Under the pieces are notes generated by a model, which saw only the letters and a program-made list of their open reading frames with translations, did not search any database and was not told where the DNA came from. The position numbers and the translations under genes are program-made. A stretch of DNA of 64,000 nucleotides from Promicromonospora iranensis (GTDB lineage: Bacteria > Actinomycetota > Actinomycetes > Actinomycetales > Cellulomonadaceae), in the NCBI RefSeq assembly GCF_028994805.1, contig NZ_JAJQQP010000011.1:1-64000 (forward strand), in the 5' to 3' direction. This document shows positions 29,782-39,257 of the stretch, piece by piece. The stretch's first letter is position 1. The number at the start of each line of letters is the position of its first letter.

Positions 29782-31044
29782 TCAGCGCTCGGTGCGCGGG
29801 CCGCCCTCGGTGAGCGGCGACGTGAACCGGACCGGGAGGCTGCGCGGGTAGCGCGACCACGGTGAGACCGACATCTTGAGCGAGTCCGCCGACACCGAGA
29901 GCTCCATGTCGAGGATCCGGCGCAGCAGGGTGTCCACGGCGATGCGGCCGATGAGCGGGCCGATCCGGTGGGCGGGGCACGCGTGCGCACCCGCGCCCCA
30001 CGTGAGGTGGAACCGGCTGCCGAGCTCCTCCCACGGGTCGTCCGTACGGATGGCCCGGTCGGCGTTCGCGGCGGCGACGGCCGGCACGAGGGCATCGCCG
30101 TACGCGATCCGGCGTCCGCCCAGCTCGCAGTCCTGGCGGGCGAACCGCGGCAGCACGTGCGGAGCCGGCGGGTTGCGGCGCGACACCTCGTCCAGGGCGT
30201 CGTCCAGGTCGATCCGGCCGCGGCGCACGCGCGCCGCGAACGCGGGATCGGTCAGGATCATGTGCAGCGTGCTGGCGATCCACGCGATCTCCGCGTCGTG
30301 CCCCAGGCTGAACATCACGCCGATCGAAGCCATCACCTCGACGTCGTTCTCGTGGTTCGGGTGGTTCACCAGGGCCGTGGTGAGGTCCTCGCCGGGCTCG
30401 GCCCGGTGCGTCGCCACGAGCACCGCCAGGAGCGACTCCTGCTCGATCGCGGCAGCGCGGGCCTTCTCCCTGCCCGCGTACACCGCCTCGGTGAGCTCGT
30501 GCATCTTGTTCCCGTCGGACAGGCTCATGCCGAACATCTCGGTCATGACCATCACGGGGACCGCCACGGCGTAGTCCTTCACGAGGTCTGCCTCGCCGCG
30601 GGGCATCAGGCGGTCGATGATCGCCTCGCACGTCACCGCGACGGTGCGGGCCAGGCGCTTCTCGTCGATGGCGCCCAGAGCGTCGTCGAGAGGGGCACGC
30701 AGCCGGCGCTGCTGCATCCCGTCGAGGTAGTAGGCGCTCTCGCGGGGCGCCAGGGCGGCGAACACCCCGGAGTCCGGGGGCAGGGCACGCTCCTGGACGT
30801 ACCGCCAGTTGCGGGAGTTGCGGGAGAACAGCAGCTCGTTGCGCATGACGCTGCTCGCCTCGTCGTACCCCAGCACGAGCCAGGCGGGCACACCCGGCTC
30901 CAGGTCCATCGGCGCGACCGGACCCCACTCGTCACGGAGCTGCTCGTACAGCTTGTGCGGATCCCGGGCCGTCGTGATGTCCGACAGCTGCATCCGGTCC
31001 GAGATGTCTTCCAGCCGGAGGTGCAGTCTGTTGGCCAGTGTCAC
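29782..31044 (-). CDS. cvnE: Conservon-associated cytochrome P450
   Basis: 420 residues, last gene of the conservon. The heme-binding region is TWGAGAHACPAHRIG with the ligand Cys near residue 355; the usual Gly two after Cys is Ala. ExxR is present (DEVSRRNPP). The I-helix reads MFSLGHDAEIAWIAST and lacks the typical (A/G)GxxT oxygen-activation motif. Conservon P450s of Streptomyces are also atypical, and the biochemical role in the signalling complex is unclear. The GTG start overlaps the GTPase stop by four bases (GTGA). Confidence 0.88.
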   Translation of the reverse strand: MTLANRLHLRLEDISDRMQLSDITTARDPHKLYEQLRDEWGPVAPMDLEPGVPAWLVLGYDEASSVMRNELLFSRNSRNWRYVQERALPPDSGVFAALAPRESAYYLDGMQQRRLRAPLDDALGAIDEKRLARTVAVTCEAIIDRLMPRGEADLVKDYAVAVPVMVMTEMFGMSLSDGNKMHELTEAVYAGREKARAAAIEQESLLAVLVATHRAEPGEDLTTALVNHPNHENDVEVMASIGVMFSLGHDAEIAWIASTLHMILTDPAFAARVRRGRIDLDDALDEVSRRNPPAPHVLPRFARQDCELGGRRIAYGDALVPAVAAANADRAIRTDDPWEELGSRFHLTWGAGAHACPAHRIGPLIGRIAVDTLLRRILDMELSVSADSLKMSVSPWSRYPRSLPVRFTSPLTEGGPRTER

Positions 31045-31652
31045 GCGTTGACCTTCTGGAACACCGGGAACGTCATGGCGTGCTCGACGAGGGTGATCAG
31101 GGTGAGTACCGCGGACTGCCGGTCCCGCGCGTCGCACTCGACGATCGGGGTCTCCGGCAGCAGGTCGAGCGCCGCTCGGACCCGCTCCAGCGGATAGTTC
31201 GGCGAGTCCGGGAACTGGTTGACGACCACCGCGAACGGGATCTTGGTGCGCAGCTCCAGCTGGTCCAGCACCTCGAAGCTGTCCTCGAGGTGCCGGGTGT
31301 CGATCATGACCAGCGCACCGACGGCGCCGTCGGCCAGGCCCGCCCACAGGTCCCAGAAGCGGCGCTGGCCCGGGGTGCCGAACAGGTACAGCGCGATGTC
31401 CTCGGTCACGGTGATGCGACCGAAGTCCATCGCGACCGTCGTCGTCTCCTTGTTCGGCTGCCCCGGGTCGATGCCCACGCTCGCCGTGGTGATGCGCTCC
31501 TCGGTGCGGAGCGGGTCGATCTCGCTCACCGCACCGATCAGCGTCGTCTTGCCCACCCCGAAGGCGCCGACCACCAGCACCTTGACCGACCGGGCGACGG
31601 TCGGTGCCAGGTGCTGGCCGGACGCTGTGCGGTCAGAGCTTGCGGAGTCCAT
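31041..31652 (-). CDS. cvnD: Conservon small GTPase
   Basis: 203 residues, MglA/Rab-like ATP/GTP-binding protein. P-loop VVGAFGVGKTTLIGA (~27-41), G3-like FGTPGQRRFWD (~90) and a degenerate G4 VVNQFPDS where NKxD would be expected. In conservons it works with the membrane kinase and roadblock protein in a G-protein-like complex. Its start lies 20 bases inside the DUF742 gene, so it is translationally coupled. Confidence 0.9.
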   Translation of the reverse strand: MDSASSDRTASGQHLAPTVARSVKVLVVGAFGVGKTTLIGAVSEIDPLRTEERITTASVGIDPGQPNKETTTVAMDFGRITVTEDIALYLFGTPGQRRFWDLWAGLADGAVGALVMIDTRHLEDSFEVLDQLELRTKIPFAVVVNQFPDSPNYPLERVRAALDLLPETPIVECDARDRQSAVLTLITLVEHAMTFPVFQKVNA

Positions 31653-31986
31653 CGAGAATCTTCTCCAGGATGTCCTTGCCGGGCAGGACGTGCGCTTGAT
31701 GGTTGGAACGAATCGTCAGGTTCCCCGAGTCGACCAGGTCGGAGACCATGACCGCCACGAGGCTCACCGGAAGCTGCAGGTACGCAGCGACCTCGGCGAG
31801 CGCGAGCGTCCCGCGGCACAGCTCGACCAGCTCGCGCTCCAGCCGGCTCGCCGTCGAGAGCACGGGCCGGCTCTCGACGGCCCGCACGAGTGTCTCCGGT
31901 CGCAGCGTGTTGCGCGACGGATGTGCCCGCCCCGAGGTGAGCACGTACGAGCGCACCGGGTGGTCGCGGTACTCCTCGGTGTCCAT
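31633..31986 (-). CDS. cvnC: Conservon DUF742 protein
   Basis: 117 residues. DUF742 winged-helix-like protein: VRSYVLTSGRAHPSRNTLRP at the N-terminus and AEVAAYLQLPVSLVAVMVSD forming the helix-turn-helix-like part, then NLTIRSN. Start ATG at 31986 with GGGGGCGACGGG upstream; a longer in-frame extension has no ribosome-binding site. A 110-base gap separates it from the roadblock gene and shows no clear signal. Confidence 0.9.
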   Translation of the reverse strand: MDTEEYRDHPVRSYVLTSGRAHPSRNTLRPETLVRAVESRPVLSTASRLERELVELCRGTLALAEVAAYLQLPVSLVAVMVSDLVDSGNLTIRSNHQAHVLPGKDILEKILDGLRKL

Positions 31987-32096
31987 CCCGTCGCCCCCTG
32001 TTGGTCGGTCAGGTATCGGTCGAGCTGGTGGTGCCTGATACGCCAGAGCCTCTTCAGGCCCAGGTGGTGCTTTCCGCAAAGGTGCCTGGGGCGGGA

Positions 32097-32510
32097 TCAG
32101 CTGGAGATCCGCTCCGTGCCCAGCGTGCGCTCTCCGATCATGAGCACCTGGGCCTGCATCTGCTGGGCGATCAGCGCCGGGTCGATCACCGTCTCGGTGA
32201 CGACCGCGAGGCGGGAGCCGTCACCGGCTCCGCGGACGAAGAGGAACCCGCCGTCGAACTCCACCATCACCTGGCGGATCGTCTCGCTGCTCCCGAACTC
32301 CCTGCTCATTCCCATGCCCAGTGCGACAAGTCCGGCACATGCCGCAGCTACCTTGTCGGCCACGTCCAGCGGGGTCTGGTCCGTCCGAACCTTCATCAGT
32401 CCGTCCGAGGTGAGCACCACAACATGCTTGACCCCCCGTACACCACTGATGAGCTCGAGCATCCAGCTGTTGCCGTCGGTGCTCGTCATGCCGTCGGCCT
32501 GCGTAGTCAT
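32097..32510 (-). CDS. cvnB: Conservon roadblock/LC7 domain protein
   Basis: 137 residues, a single roadblock/LC7 domain (WMLELISGVRGVKHVVVLTS, LMKVRTDQTPLDVADKVAAA). Roadblock proteins act as GTPase-activating partners of MglA-like GTPases, which fits cvnD downstream. The start overlaps the kinase stop by four bases (ATGA). Confidence 0.92.
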   Translation of the reverse strand: MTTQADGMTSTDGNSWMLELISGVRGVKHVVVLTSDGLMKVRTDQTPLDVADKVAAACAGLVALGMGMSREFGSSETIRQVMVEFDGGFLFVRGAGDGSRLAVVTETVIDPALIAQQMQAQVLMIGERTLGTERISS

Positions 32511-34186
32511 CGGTCCTCCGAAGTTCCGCCGGCTCCAGCCGACGGTTCGCTGCTGTCAGGTGAGTCCCCGAACCGCGCCTCGCTCGAACTGAAGAAGGCA
32601 CCCATCCACTCACCGGCCTCTTCGGCCGTCTGAGCGGGACCAGGAGCTTCGGTACGGGGCTCCGTGGCCTTGGTCCGGCCGGGCGTATCCGCCTCTCCAC
32701 GGCGCGATCGCCGTTGCGGAAGCGCAGACGGCTCGGGGAACTCGTCGTCCTCGGGGCGGGCTCGCCCCGGACGCAGGGGCAGCTCGCCAGGGGCCTGCAC
32801 CGGGGCACCTGCCACAGGCGTCTCCTCCTCTTCGTCGACCACGTCGCCGGGCGCGCTCAGCGGCTCGACGGGAACCACGGTCGCCGGGTCGGGCGCCGCG
32901 GGCGCGGGCCACTCGTCGTCGTCCGCGGGCTTGGCGCTGGGCAGCTCGGGCGCGAGCGGCGCCTCGACGACCGCGGTGGCGCTGCGGCGGGACCCGAGTG
33001 CCGAGGCCCCGCTGGTGTGGTTGCCGGCGCTCGGCAGGGTGGCCGCCGGCGTGAGCATGCCCGTCGGCACCACTGCCTCGGTGAGCTCCGCCGGGATCAT
33101 GACGATGGCGCGGAGGCCGCCGTACACCGACTCGGTGACGTCCACGCGGAAGCCGTGGCGCCGGGCGTAGGTGCCGACGACGGCCAGGCCGGTCTGCGGG
33201 ATCTCACCGAGCTCGGTGATGCTGATCTCGCGCTTGCCGGAGGCGATGTCACGCGCCTGCTCGAGCTGCTTGAGGTCGAGGCCCACACCGCAGTCGTCGA
33301 TCTCGACGACCGCGCCACGCTGCACCTGACGCAGCGAGACCAGCACCTGCGTGGTGGGCGGCGAGGACTGCGTGGCGTTGGACAGCAGCTCGGCCACGAG
33401 GTGGATGAGCGGCTCGACGATGCGCGCGGAGACGGCGACGCCGGGGTCACCCGACACCTCGACCCGGTGGAACGCCGTGATGCGGCTGGCAGCGCCCTTG
33501 ACGACGTCGGGCAGCGGGAGCGGCTCGCTCCACTGCTGGCCCGGCCACTCGCCGCACAGGGCCGCGAGGCTCTGCGCCTGCCGTGCCTGCTGGGCAGCGG
33601 CGTGGTCGACGCGCATGGACGTCTGCAGGATGTCCGGGTCGGTGGGGTGGCGCTGCACCATGCGCGCCGCCTCCTCCTGGATGCGGTGCGCGGCGGCCTG
33701 GACCTTGCGGCTCAGGGCCACCACCGCGACCTGGACGGCATCGCGACGGGCGACGCGCTCCTCCTGCACCCGGGCGAGCATGGCCGCGGCCTCGTCGAGA
33801 CGGGCCTGGGCGCCGGCATCACCCGGAAGGTGCGGGAGCGGCGGGGCGGGCTCGCTGTCGAGGAACGCGGGCAGCTGCTCCTTCGCGAGCGCGTCGAGCG
33901 CAGCGGACGCCGCCCCGGCGCGCTCCTCGGCCCGGCGGTACGCCAGGACCAGGTCCTCGTGCGCGGCGAGATCGTCCCGCGAGGAACGGGCGGCGATCAG
34001 TGCGGCCGCCACGGCAAGCCCGACGGCGGCGATGCCGACGAGCCATGCGGGCCACGTGGAGGAGGCTCCGGTGGCGGTGAACAGGACGGGTGCTACGAGT
34101 ACATAGGCGAGCACGCCGGCGACGCACACCCAGGGCGCGACCTGGCGCAGCCTGCTCGGCGGAGGAGAAGAAGACATCGAGCTCAC
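32507..34186 (-). CDS. cvnA: Conservon membrane sensor histidine kinase
   Basis: 559 residues. Two transmembrane helices (~15-35 and ~45-65), then a cytoplasmic coiled region and an HATPase_c domain (~280-390) with N-box ELLSNATQSS, G1 IDDCGVGLDL and G2 TGLAVVGTYA. The C-terminal ~170 residues are acidic and Pro/Ala-rich, probably disordered. No standard phospho-accepting H-box is obvious. The extracytoplasmic loop is only ~10 residues, so it may sense the membrane or a partner. GTG at 34186 is chosen because GGGGGATC lies nine bases upstream; ATG 34177 is an alternative. First gene of the conservon. Confidence 0.9.
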   Translation of the reverse strand: MSSMSSSPPPSRLRQVAPWVCVAGVLAYVLVAPVLFTATGASSTWPAWLVGIAAVGLAVAAALIAARSSRDDLAAHEDLVLAYRRAEERAGAASAALDALAKEQLPAFLDSEPAPPLPHLPGDAGAQARLDEAAAMLARVQEERVARRDAVQVAVVALSRKVQAAAHRIQEEAARMVQRHPTDPDILQTSMRVDHAAAQQARQAQSLAALCGEWPGQQWSEPLPLPDVVKGAASRITAFHRVEVSGDPGVAVSARIVEPLIHLVAELLSNATQSSPPTTQVLVSLRQVQRGAVVEIDDCGVGLDLKQLEQARDIASGKREISITELGEIPQTGLAVVGTYARRHGFRVDVTESVYGGLRAIVMIPAELTEAVVPTGMLTPAATLPSAGNHTSGASALGSRRSATAVVEAPLAPELPSAKPADDDEWPAPAAPDPATVVPVEPLSAPGDVVDEEEETPVAGAPVQAPGELPLRPGRARPEDDEFPEPSALPQRRSRRGEADTPGRTKATEPRTEAPGPAQTAEEAGEWMGAFFSSSEARFGDSPDSSEPSAGAGGTSEDR

Positions 34187-34500
34187 CGAGCCGATCCCCC
34201 TAATAGTTGTCTCGTCAGAGTTTGGGAAGACCGGACACGGCGGAATACCGCGACCTGCTCCACGAACTCGGCTGGAGAGGGCGAACAACCCCCTGGAGTG
34301 CAGTTTCTACCACAGCGCGTCCCGGGCGTGGAAGGGCACGACCGTGGTGCGACCAGCGAAAATATGTGCCATTGAGGAATGAGGCTGCCTCGTGGCGCAA
34401 TAACACCACATTACGGCTAAAAGCGGACGCGCGCGATGCGGGAGCGTGGGACACGGCCCGGGACGACGGCGGCCCGGACGGGCCGCGTAGGGTGCTCTTC
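34187..34500. other. Divergent intergenic region between cvnA and the S9 peptidase
   Basis: About 314 bases, locally AT-richer around 34358-34430 than its surroundings. On the plus strand TAGGGT (34488-34493) lies seven bases before the peptidase ATG. On the minus strand TAGAAA (34304-34309) with TTCCAC 18 bases upstream could serve cvnA, but this is weak. No RNA gene or repeat was recognised. Confidence 0.45.
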
Positions 34501-36669
34501 ATGAGCGTCGAGCACACCCAGACCGCCCCCCGAACCGCTCTCCCGGACACCCCCCTCGACCCCTCCGGCCCCGACCCGTTCGCGTGGCTCGAGGACGTCG
34601 ACGGCGAGACCGCCCTGACCTGGGTCCGCGAGCGCAACGCGCACAGTGCGGAGGCCCTCGGCGGTCCCGCCTTCACCGAGACGGAGCGGGCGGTACGCGA
34701 GGTCCTCGACTCGGACGACAAGATGCCGCACGTCTCCAAGGTGGGCGAGCACTACTACAACTTCTGGCAGGACGCCGAGCACGAGCGCGGGCTGTGGCGC
34801 CGGACGACCCTGGACTCCTACCGGACCGACGACCCCGAGTGGGAGATCGTCCTCGACCTCGACGCCCTGGCCGAGCAGGAGGGCGAGAGCTGGGTCTGGC
34901 ACGGCGCGAGCGTCCTGCGCCCGACGCCCGAGCAGCTCGCGGCGGGCGAGCCGCGCCGGCACGCGCTGGTCGACCTGTCCCCCGGCGGCTCGGACTCCGA
35001 CGTGACGCGCGAGTTCGACCTGGTCACGAAGCAGTTCGTGCCCGAGAGCGACGGCGGTTTCGTCCGCGCCCAGGCCAAGGGCGGGCTGTCCTGGGTCGAC
35101 GCGGACACGGTCTACGTGTTCACGGACTTCGGCGAGGGCACCATGACGCCGTCCGGCTACCCCCGGCAAGTGAAGCGGTGGCGCCGCGGCACTCCCCTGG
35201 CCGAGGCGACCCTCGTCTACGAGGGCACCGACCAGGACATGTACATCAGCGCTTCGCGCTCGCACACCCCGGGCTTCGAGCGGGACCTGGTGCACCGCGC
35301 CCTGCGGTTCTACGCCAACGAGACCTACCTGGCGACGAACGTGGGCACGCCCGACCAGACGCTCACCAAGATCGACGTGCCGGACTCGGCGAACGTCGGC
35401 CTGCACCGCGAGTGGATGATGGTCCGGCTGCGTGACGACTGGGCGCTCGGCGACACGACCTACCGTGCCGGGTCGCTGCTCGTCGCCCCGTTCGACGACT
35501 TCATGGCGGGGTCGCGCGACCTGACGGTCCTCTTCGAGCCGACGCCGACGACGTCGCTCGCCGGGATCACCTGGACGCGGCACCACCTGGTGCTCAACGT
35601 GCTCGACGACGTGAAGAACCTGCTCCACGTGCTCACACCGCCCGCCGACGGTGCGGGCTCGACCGGTGAGCAGGAGTGGACCCGCTCCGACCTGTCCGTG
35701 GGCGGCGAGCTGCTGACGGTCGGCGTCGGCGCGGTGGACGTCGTCGACTCGGACGACGTCTGGGTGGTCACCACCGGCTACCTGACGCCGTCGACCCTGG
35801 CGCGCACCACGGTCGGGACGCGGGAGCAGGCAACGCCCGAGGTGCTCAAGTCCGCGCCCTCGTACTTCGAGGCGGCTGGGCTGGAGGTCCGCCAGCAGTT
35901 CACCGAGTCGGACGACGGCACGCGCGTGCCGTACTTCGTCGTCGGCCGCGCGGACCGCGTCTCCGGTGAGGCCGGGCCGGCGCCCACCCTGCTGTGGGGC
36001 TACGGCGGGTTCGAGCACGCGATCCTGCCCGGGTACTCGGGCACCGTCGGCCGGTCGTGGCTGGCGCGGGGTGGCGTGTACGCCGTGGCCAACATCCGGG
36101 GCGGCGGTGAGTACGGGCCGGCCTGGCACCAGGCAGCGCTCAAGGAGAACCGGCACCGCGCGTACGAGGACTTCGCCGCGGTGGCACGCGACCTCGTCGC
36201 GCGGGGCATCACCGTCCCCGCACAGCTCGGGATGGAGGGCCGCTCGAACGGCGGGCTGCTCGCCGGCAACATGCTGACGCAGTACCCGGACCTGTTCGGG
36301 GCGATCATCGTCGGCGTCCCGCTGCTCGACATGAAGCGGTACTCGCACCTGCTCGCGGGCGCGTCCTGGATGGCCGAGTACGGCGACCCGGACACCGACG
36401 AGTGGGAGTTCCTCCAGAGGTTCTCGCCGTACCACCTGTTCGACGCCGGCCGGGAGTACCCGCCGGTGCTGTTCACGACGTCGACCAAGGACGACCGGGT
36501 GCACCCCGGCCACGCCCGCAAGATGGCCGCGCTCATGCTGGCCGCGGGCAAGGACGTGACGTACTACGAGAACATCGAGGGCGGCCACGGCGGGGCGGCC
36601 AACAACGCGCAGGCCGCGCACATGGCCGCGACGCACTGGACGTTCCTCTGGAACCGGCTGAGCGCCTGA
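34501..36669 (+). CDS. S9 family prolyl oligopeptidase-type serine peptidase
   Basis: 722 residues, cytoplasmic (no signal). An N-terminal seven-bladed propeller (DPFAWLEDVDGETALTWVRE is the family start) is followed by the C-terminal alpha/beta hydrolase: oxyanion region WGYGGFEHA, nucleophile in GRSNGG (Ser ~582), Asp in DDRVHPGHARKM (~664) and His in EGGHGGAAN (~695). It cleaves short peptides after proline or, in oligopeptidase B-like members, basic residues. The ATG sits seven bases after TAGGGT without a Shine-Dalgarno, suggesting a leaderless mRNA. Single gene, convergent with the MetE-like gene. Confidence 0.93.
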   Translation: MSVEHTQTAPRTALPDTPLDPSGPDPFAWLEDVDGETALTWVRERNAHSAEALGGPAFTETERAVREVLDSDDKMPHVSKVGEHYYNFWQDAEHERGLWRRTTLDSYRTDDPEWEIVLDLDALAEQEGESWVWHGASVLRPTPEQLAAGEPRRHALVDLSPGGSDSDVTREFDLVTKQFVPESDGGFVRAQAKGGLSWVDADTVYVFTDFGEGTMTPSGYPRQVKRWRRGTPLAEATLVYEGTDQDMYISASRSHTPGFERDLVHRALRFYANETYLATNVGTPDQTLTKIDVPDSANVGLHREWMMVRLRDDWALGDTTYRAGSLLVAPFDDFMAGSRDLTVLFEPTPTTSLAGITWTRHHLVLNVLDDVKNLLHVLTPPADGAGSTGEQEWTRSDLSVGGELLTVGVGAVDVVDSDDVWVVTTGYLTPSTLARTTVGTREQATPEVLKSAPSYFEAAGLEVRQQFTESDDGTRVPYFVVGRADRVSGEAGPAPTLLWGYGGFEHAILPGYSGTVGRSWLARGGVYAVANIRGGGEYGPAWHQAALKENRHRAYEDFAAVARDLVARGITVPAQLGMEGRSNGGLLAGNMLTQYPDLFGAIIVGVPLLDMKRYSHLLAGASWMAEYGDPDTDEWEFLQRFSPYHLFDAGREYPPVLFTTSTKDDRVHPGHARKMAALMLAAGKDVTYYENIEGGHGGAANNAQAAHMAATHWTFLWNRLSA

Positions 36670-36702
36670 CGCCTGGACCGCGCTCGTACGCGGTTGCGCC
36701 GC

Positions 36703-36772
36703 CCCTCTTCGAGGCCTAGGTTTCTCCGCTCTGAAGCGATTCAGAAGGGAGAAACTTAGACCTCGAAGAGGG
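36703..36772. terminator. Family-B bidirectional hairpin
   Basis: 33-base arms (36703-36735 and 36740-36772) around the loop GCGA, with about four mismatches. The core CTAGGTTTCTCCGCTCTGAA is shared with the hairpin at 44255. It lies between the convergent S9 peptidase and MetE-like genes. Confidence 0.82.
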
Positions 36773-36798
36773 TGGCCCCGGCGGCCTCAGGGGTGCGG

Positions 36799-37836
36799 TC
36801 AGGCCTCCGCGCGTTCCGACAGGGTTTCTGCCACGCGGCCGAGGTTGGCCAGCTCCGCGCGGTGGGCGTCGGTCGAGCCGAGCGACCTCCGGTGCGCGGC
36901 CAGGAGCGTCACCTCGGTGAGCTGCGCGGCGGGCAGACCGATCCGCCGCCAGGGGACCGCGACGAGGTCGGCCAGCTCGCCGAGCGCCGGTCCCGCGCAC
37001 TGCGAGACCTGTGCGGGCGGCAGCCCCGCCCAGAGCCCGGTGCCCCGCTCCATGGCGCGTGCCACCAGCTCCCAGGCGTGCTCGTTCCAGCCACCCGGCC
37101 CGACATCGGCCAGGTCGAGGCCCAGCGCGTCGGCACCGGCGAGCACCACGGGCGGCACCCCGACCCAGGTGCTGCCGAGGTGGACGACGGAGCGGGCGCC
37201 GGCGTCGCGCACCGCCGCGAGCACGGGCTCCAGCCCTTCCACGATCTCGGGCCCGGCCACCGCCCGCAGCCGCGAGAACCCGGAGAACGTCGGCAGCACG
37301 CCCGCGTGCACCTGACCGAGCAGCGGTTCCGCGAGCTGGACGGTGACCTCGGCGCCGGGCACCTGGGCCACGATGTCGGACACGAGCGTCCGCAGGCTCC
37401 CGGCGAGCGCGAGGCCGAGATCCGCCCGGGCGCCGGTGTCGGCCAGGACGCGGTCCCCGCGAGCGGACCACAGCTGGGCCGCCAGCGTCCAGGGCCCCAG
37501 CATCTCCACGGTGAGCCGTCCCGTGTGGCCGTGGGCCGCGATCGCGAGGGCCTCGAGGTCCTCGCGCCAGAACGTCTCGGCCCGCCGCGCGTCGACGCCC
37601 GGCCGCTCGGTGAGCTTCCAGCCGTGCGGTCCCAGCTCGACGGGCATCTCGGCGAGCCGCACCGCCGTCCGCCCGAGGGTGTCCGCCCCCGGACCGCGCT
37701 GCTCCAGCTGCGTCACGAAGGGGATCGCGTCGACGCCCGTGGGCAGCTCCGCGAGCTCGTCCAGCGCCGTCTGCTGCGCCTCGAGCACGTCGCGCTCGCC
37801 TCCGGGCCACGGCCCGTGTCCGGTCACAGCGGTCAT
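36799..37836 (-). CDS. Cobalamin-independent methionine synthase-like (MetE C-domain/UROD fold) protein
   Basis: 345 residues, about half of MetE; corresponds to a MetE-like barrel of the actinobacterial type found beside mnmA and ligA. Recognisable parts: RLTVEMLGPWTLAAQLW, VTVQLAEPLLGQVHAGVLPT and SVVHLGSTWVGVPPVVLAGA. The zinc-ligand Cys of genuine MetE is not evident apart from SQCAGPALG near the C-terminus, so methionine synthesis is doubtful; a thiol- or tRNA-thiolation-linked role is suggested only by location. Start ATG at 37836 with AAGGAG upstream. Downstream of mnmA, same strand. Confidence 0.75.
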   Translation of the reverse strand: MTAVTGHGPWPGGERDVLEAQQTALDELAELPTGVDAIPFVTQLEQRGPGADTLGRTAVRLAEMPVELGPHGWKLTERPGVDARRAETFWREDLEALAIAAHGHTGRLTVEMLGPWTLAAQLWSARGDRVLADTGARADLGLALAGSLRTLVSDIVAQVPGAEVTVQLAEPLLGQVHAGVLPTFSGFSRLRAVAGPEIVEGLEPVLAAVRDAGARSVVHLGSTWVGVPPVVLAGADALGLDLADVGPGGWNEHAWELVARAMERGTGLWAGLPPAQVSQCAGPALGELADLVAVPWRRIGLPAAQLTEVTLLAAHRRSLGSTDAHRAELANLGRVAETLSERAEA

Positions 37837-37891
37837 CAGCTCTCCTTGTTCAGATGTCGGTCCTCTACAGCGACCCACGCAACACCGCGCA

Positions 37892-37939
37892 CGGGACCGG
37901 TCCCGCGGCTTGAGACCGGTCGGTCGGTCGATCGACCGA
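37892..37939 (-). terminator. Two short palindromes after mnmA
   Basis: CGGGACCGGTCCCG (37892-37905) and TCGGTCGATCGACCGA (37924-37939) lie between the mnmA stop (37959) and the MetE-like gene. Perfect but short and loopless, so either weak terminators or protein-binding sites. Confidence 0.35.
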
Positions 37940-37958
37940 TCGTCCCTACGGACCGAAG

Positions 37959-39257
37959 TCAGCGAGCCCGGTCCGCGGCGGGGGCAGCCGGCGCAGGTGC
38001 CCGCCAGGCTCGGGAGACCGTCGCCTGGCCCAGCACCCGCGTACCGCGGTACACCACGACCGACTGTCCCGGCGCGACACCCCGCAGGGGCGCCCCGGTC
38101 AGCTCGATCTCCATCGCGGGTGCGGACGGCTCCACCCCGGCCGCGGACGACGCCGACCGCTCACCTTCCGGTACGCCGTCACCATACGCGGCGCCGGAGT
38201 GGTCGATCGACCGCACCCGCGCCGGGACGGGGGCACCGTGCGCGCGCACCTGCACCTCGGCGTCGAACCACCCGTCCGCGTCCGGGACGACGTCGGTGGT
38301 CTCGACAGGGTCGACCGACGGGGTGGGCTCGACCAGCGGAGCCGGCTCCAGCACCCCGTCGAACCACAGGGCCTTCTCCCCCGCGATCCGGTCGACGCTC
38401 AGCAGCTCGGCGGGACCCACCACCACGGTGTTCGTAGCGGGCTGCACGTCGACCACGTACCGCGCCTTGCCGTCGGCGGCCGGCCGCCCGAGCCCGAGCC
38501 CCTTGCGCTGCCCCACCGTGAACGAGTAGGCGCCGTCGTGCTCGCCCACCACGTCGCCGTCGGTGTCGACCACGGCACCCGGCCGGGAACCCAGGCGGGA
38601 CTGCAGGAACCCGCGGGTGTCACCGTCGGCCACGAAGCAGATGTCGTAGGAGTCGGGCTTGGCGGAGACCGACAGCCCGCGCCGTGCCGCCTCGGCCCGC
38701 ACCTCGTCCTTCGACGCGAACCCGCCCAGCGGGAACATCGCACGCGCGAGCCGCTCCGGACCGGCGACGGCCAGCACGTACGACTGGTCCTTGGCGGCGT
38801 TGGGCGAGCGGTGCAGCTCGCGCACGGTGCGCCGCACGCCGTCGGGCAGCGCGACCTCACGGGTCACGATCTGCGCGTAGTGGCCCGTCGCGACGGCGTC
38901 GAAGCCGAGGGCCGTCGCCTTGTCCAGCAGGGCCTCGAACTTGATGTGCTCGTTGCAGCGCACGCACGGGTTGGGCGTGCGGCCGGCCTCGTACTCCGAG
39001 AGGAAGTCGGCCACGACCGTCTCCTCGAACCGCTCGGACAGGTCCCACACGTAGTACGGGATGCCGAGCACGTCGGCCGCGCGGCGGGCGTCACCGGCGT
39101 CCTCGATGGAGCAGCAGCCGCGCGACCCCGTGCGGAACTGGTCCCGGTTCCGGGAGAGCGCCATGTGCACACCCACGACGTCGTGCCCCGCCTCGACCGC
39201 GAGCGCCGCGGCGACCGCGGAGTCCACGCCGCCCGACATGGCTGCGAGCACCCGCAT
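37959..39257 (-). CDS. mnmA: tRNA-specific 2-thiouridylase MnmA
   Basis: 432 residues; adds sulfur to uridine 34 of certain tRNAs. PP-loop [15 protein letters not shown] at the N-terminus, the catalytic Cys pair in [12 protein letters not shown] (~105) and the second Cys in [11 protein letters not shown] (~205), plus GHYAQIV and [13 protein letters not shown]. The C-terminus has Pro/Val-rich insertions (~315-335 and ~365-395) that make it longer than the usual ~360. Its ATG overlaps the TGA of the cysteine desulfurase by one base, which fits sulfur hand-off between them. Confidence 0.95.
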   Translation of the reverse strand: MRVLAAMSGGVDSAVAAALAVEAGHDVVGVHMALSRNRDQFRTGSRGCCSIEDAGDARRAADVLGIPYYVWDLSERFEETVVADFLSEYEAGRTPNPCVRCNEHIKFEALLDKATALGFDAVATGHYAQIVTREVALPDGVRRTVRELHRSPNAAKDQSYVLAVAGPERLARAMFPLGGFASKDEVRAEAARRGLSVSAKPDSYDICFVADGDTRGFLQSRLGSRPGAVVDTDGDVVGEHDGAYSFTVGQRKGLGLGRPAADGKARYVVDVQPATNTVVVGPAELLSVDRIAGEKALWFDGVLEPAPLVEPTPSVDPVETTDVVPDADGWFDAEVQVRAHGAPVPARVRSIDHSGAAYGDGVPEGERSASSAAGVEPSAPAMEIELTGAPLRGVAPGQSVVVYRGTRVLGQATVSRAWRAPAPAAPAADRAR

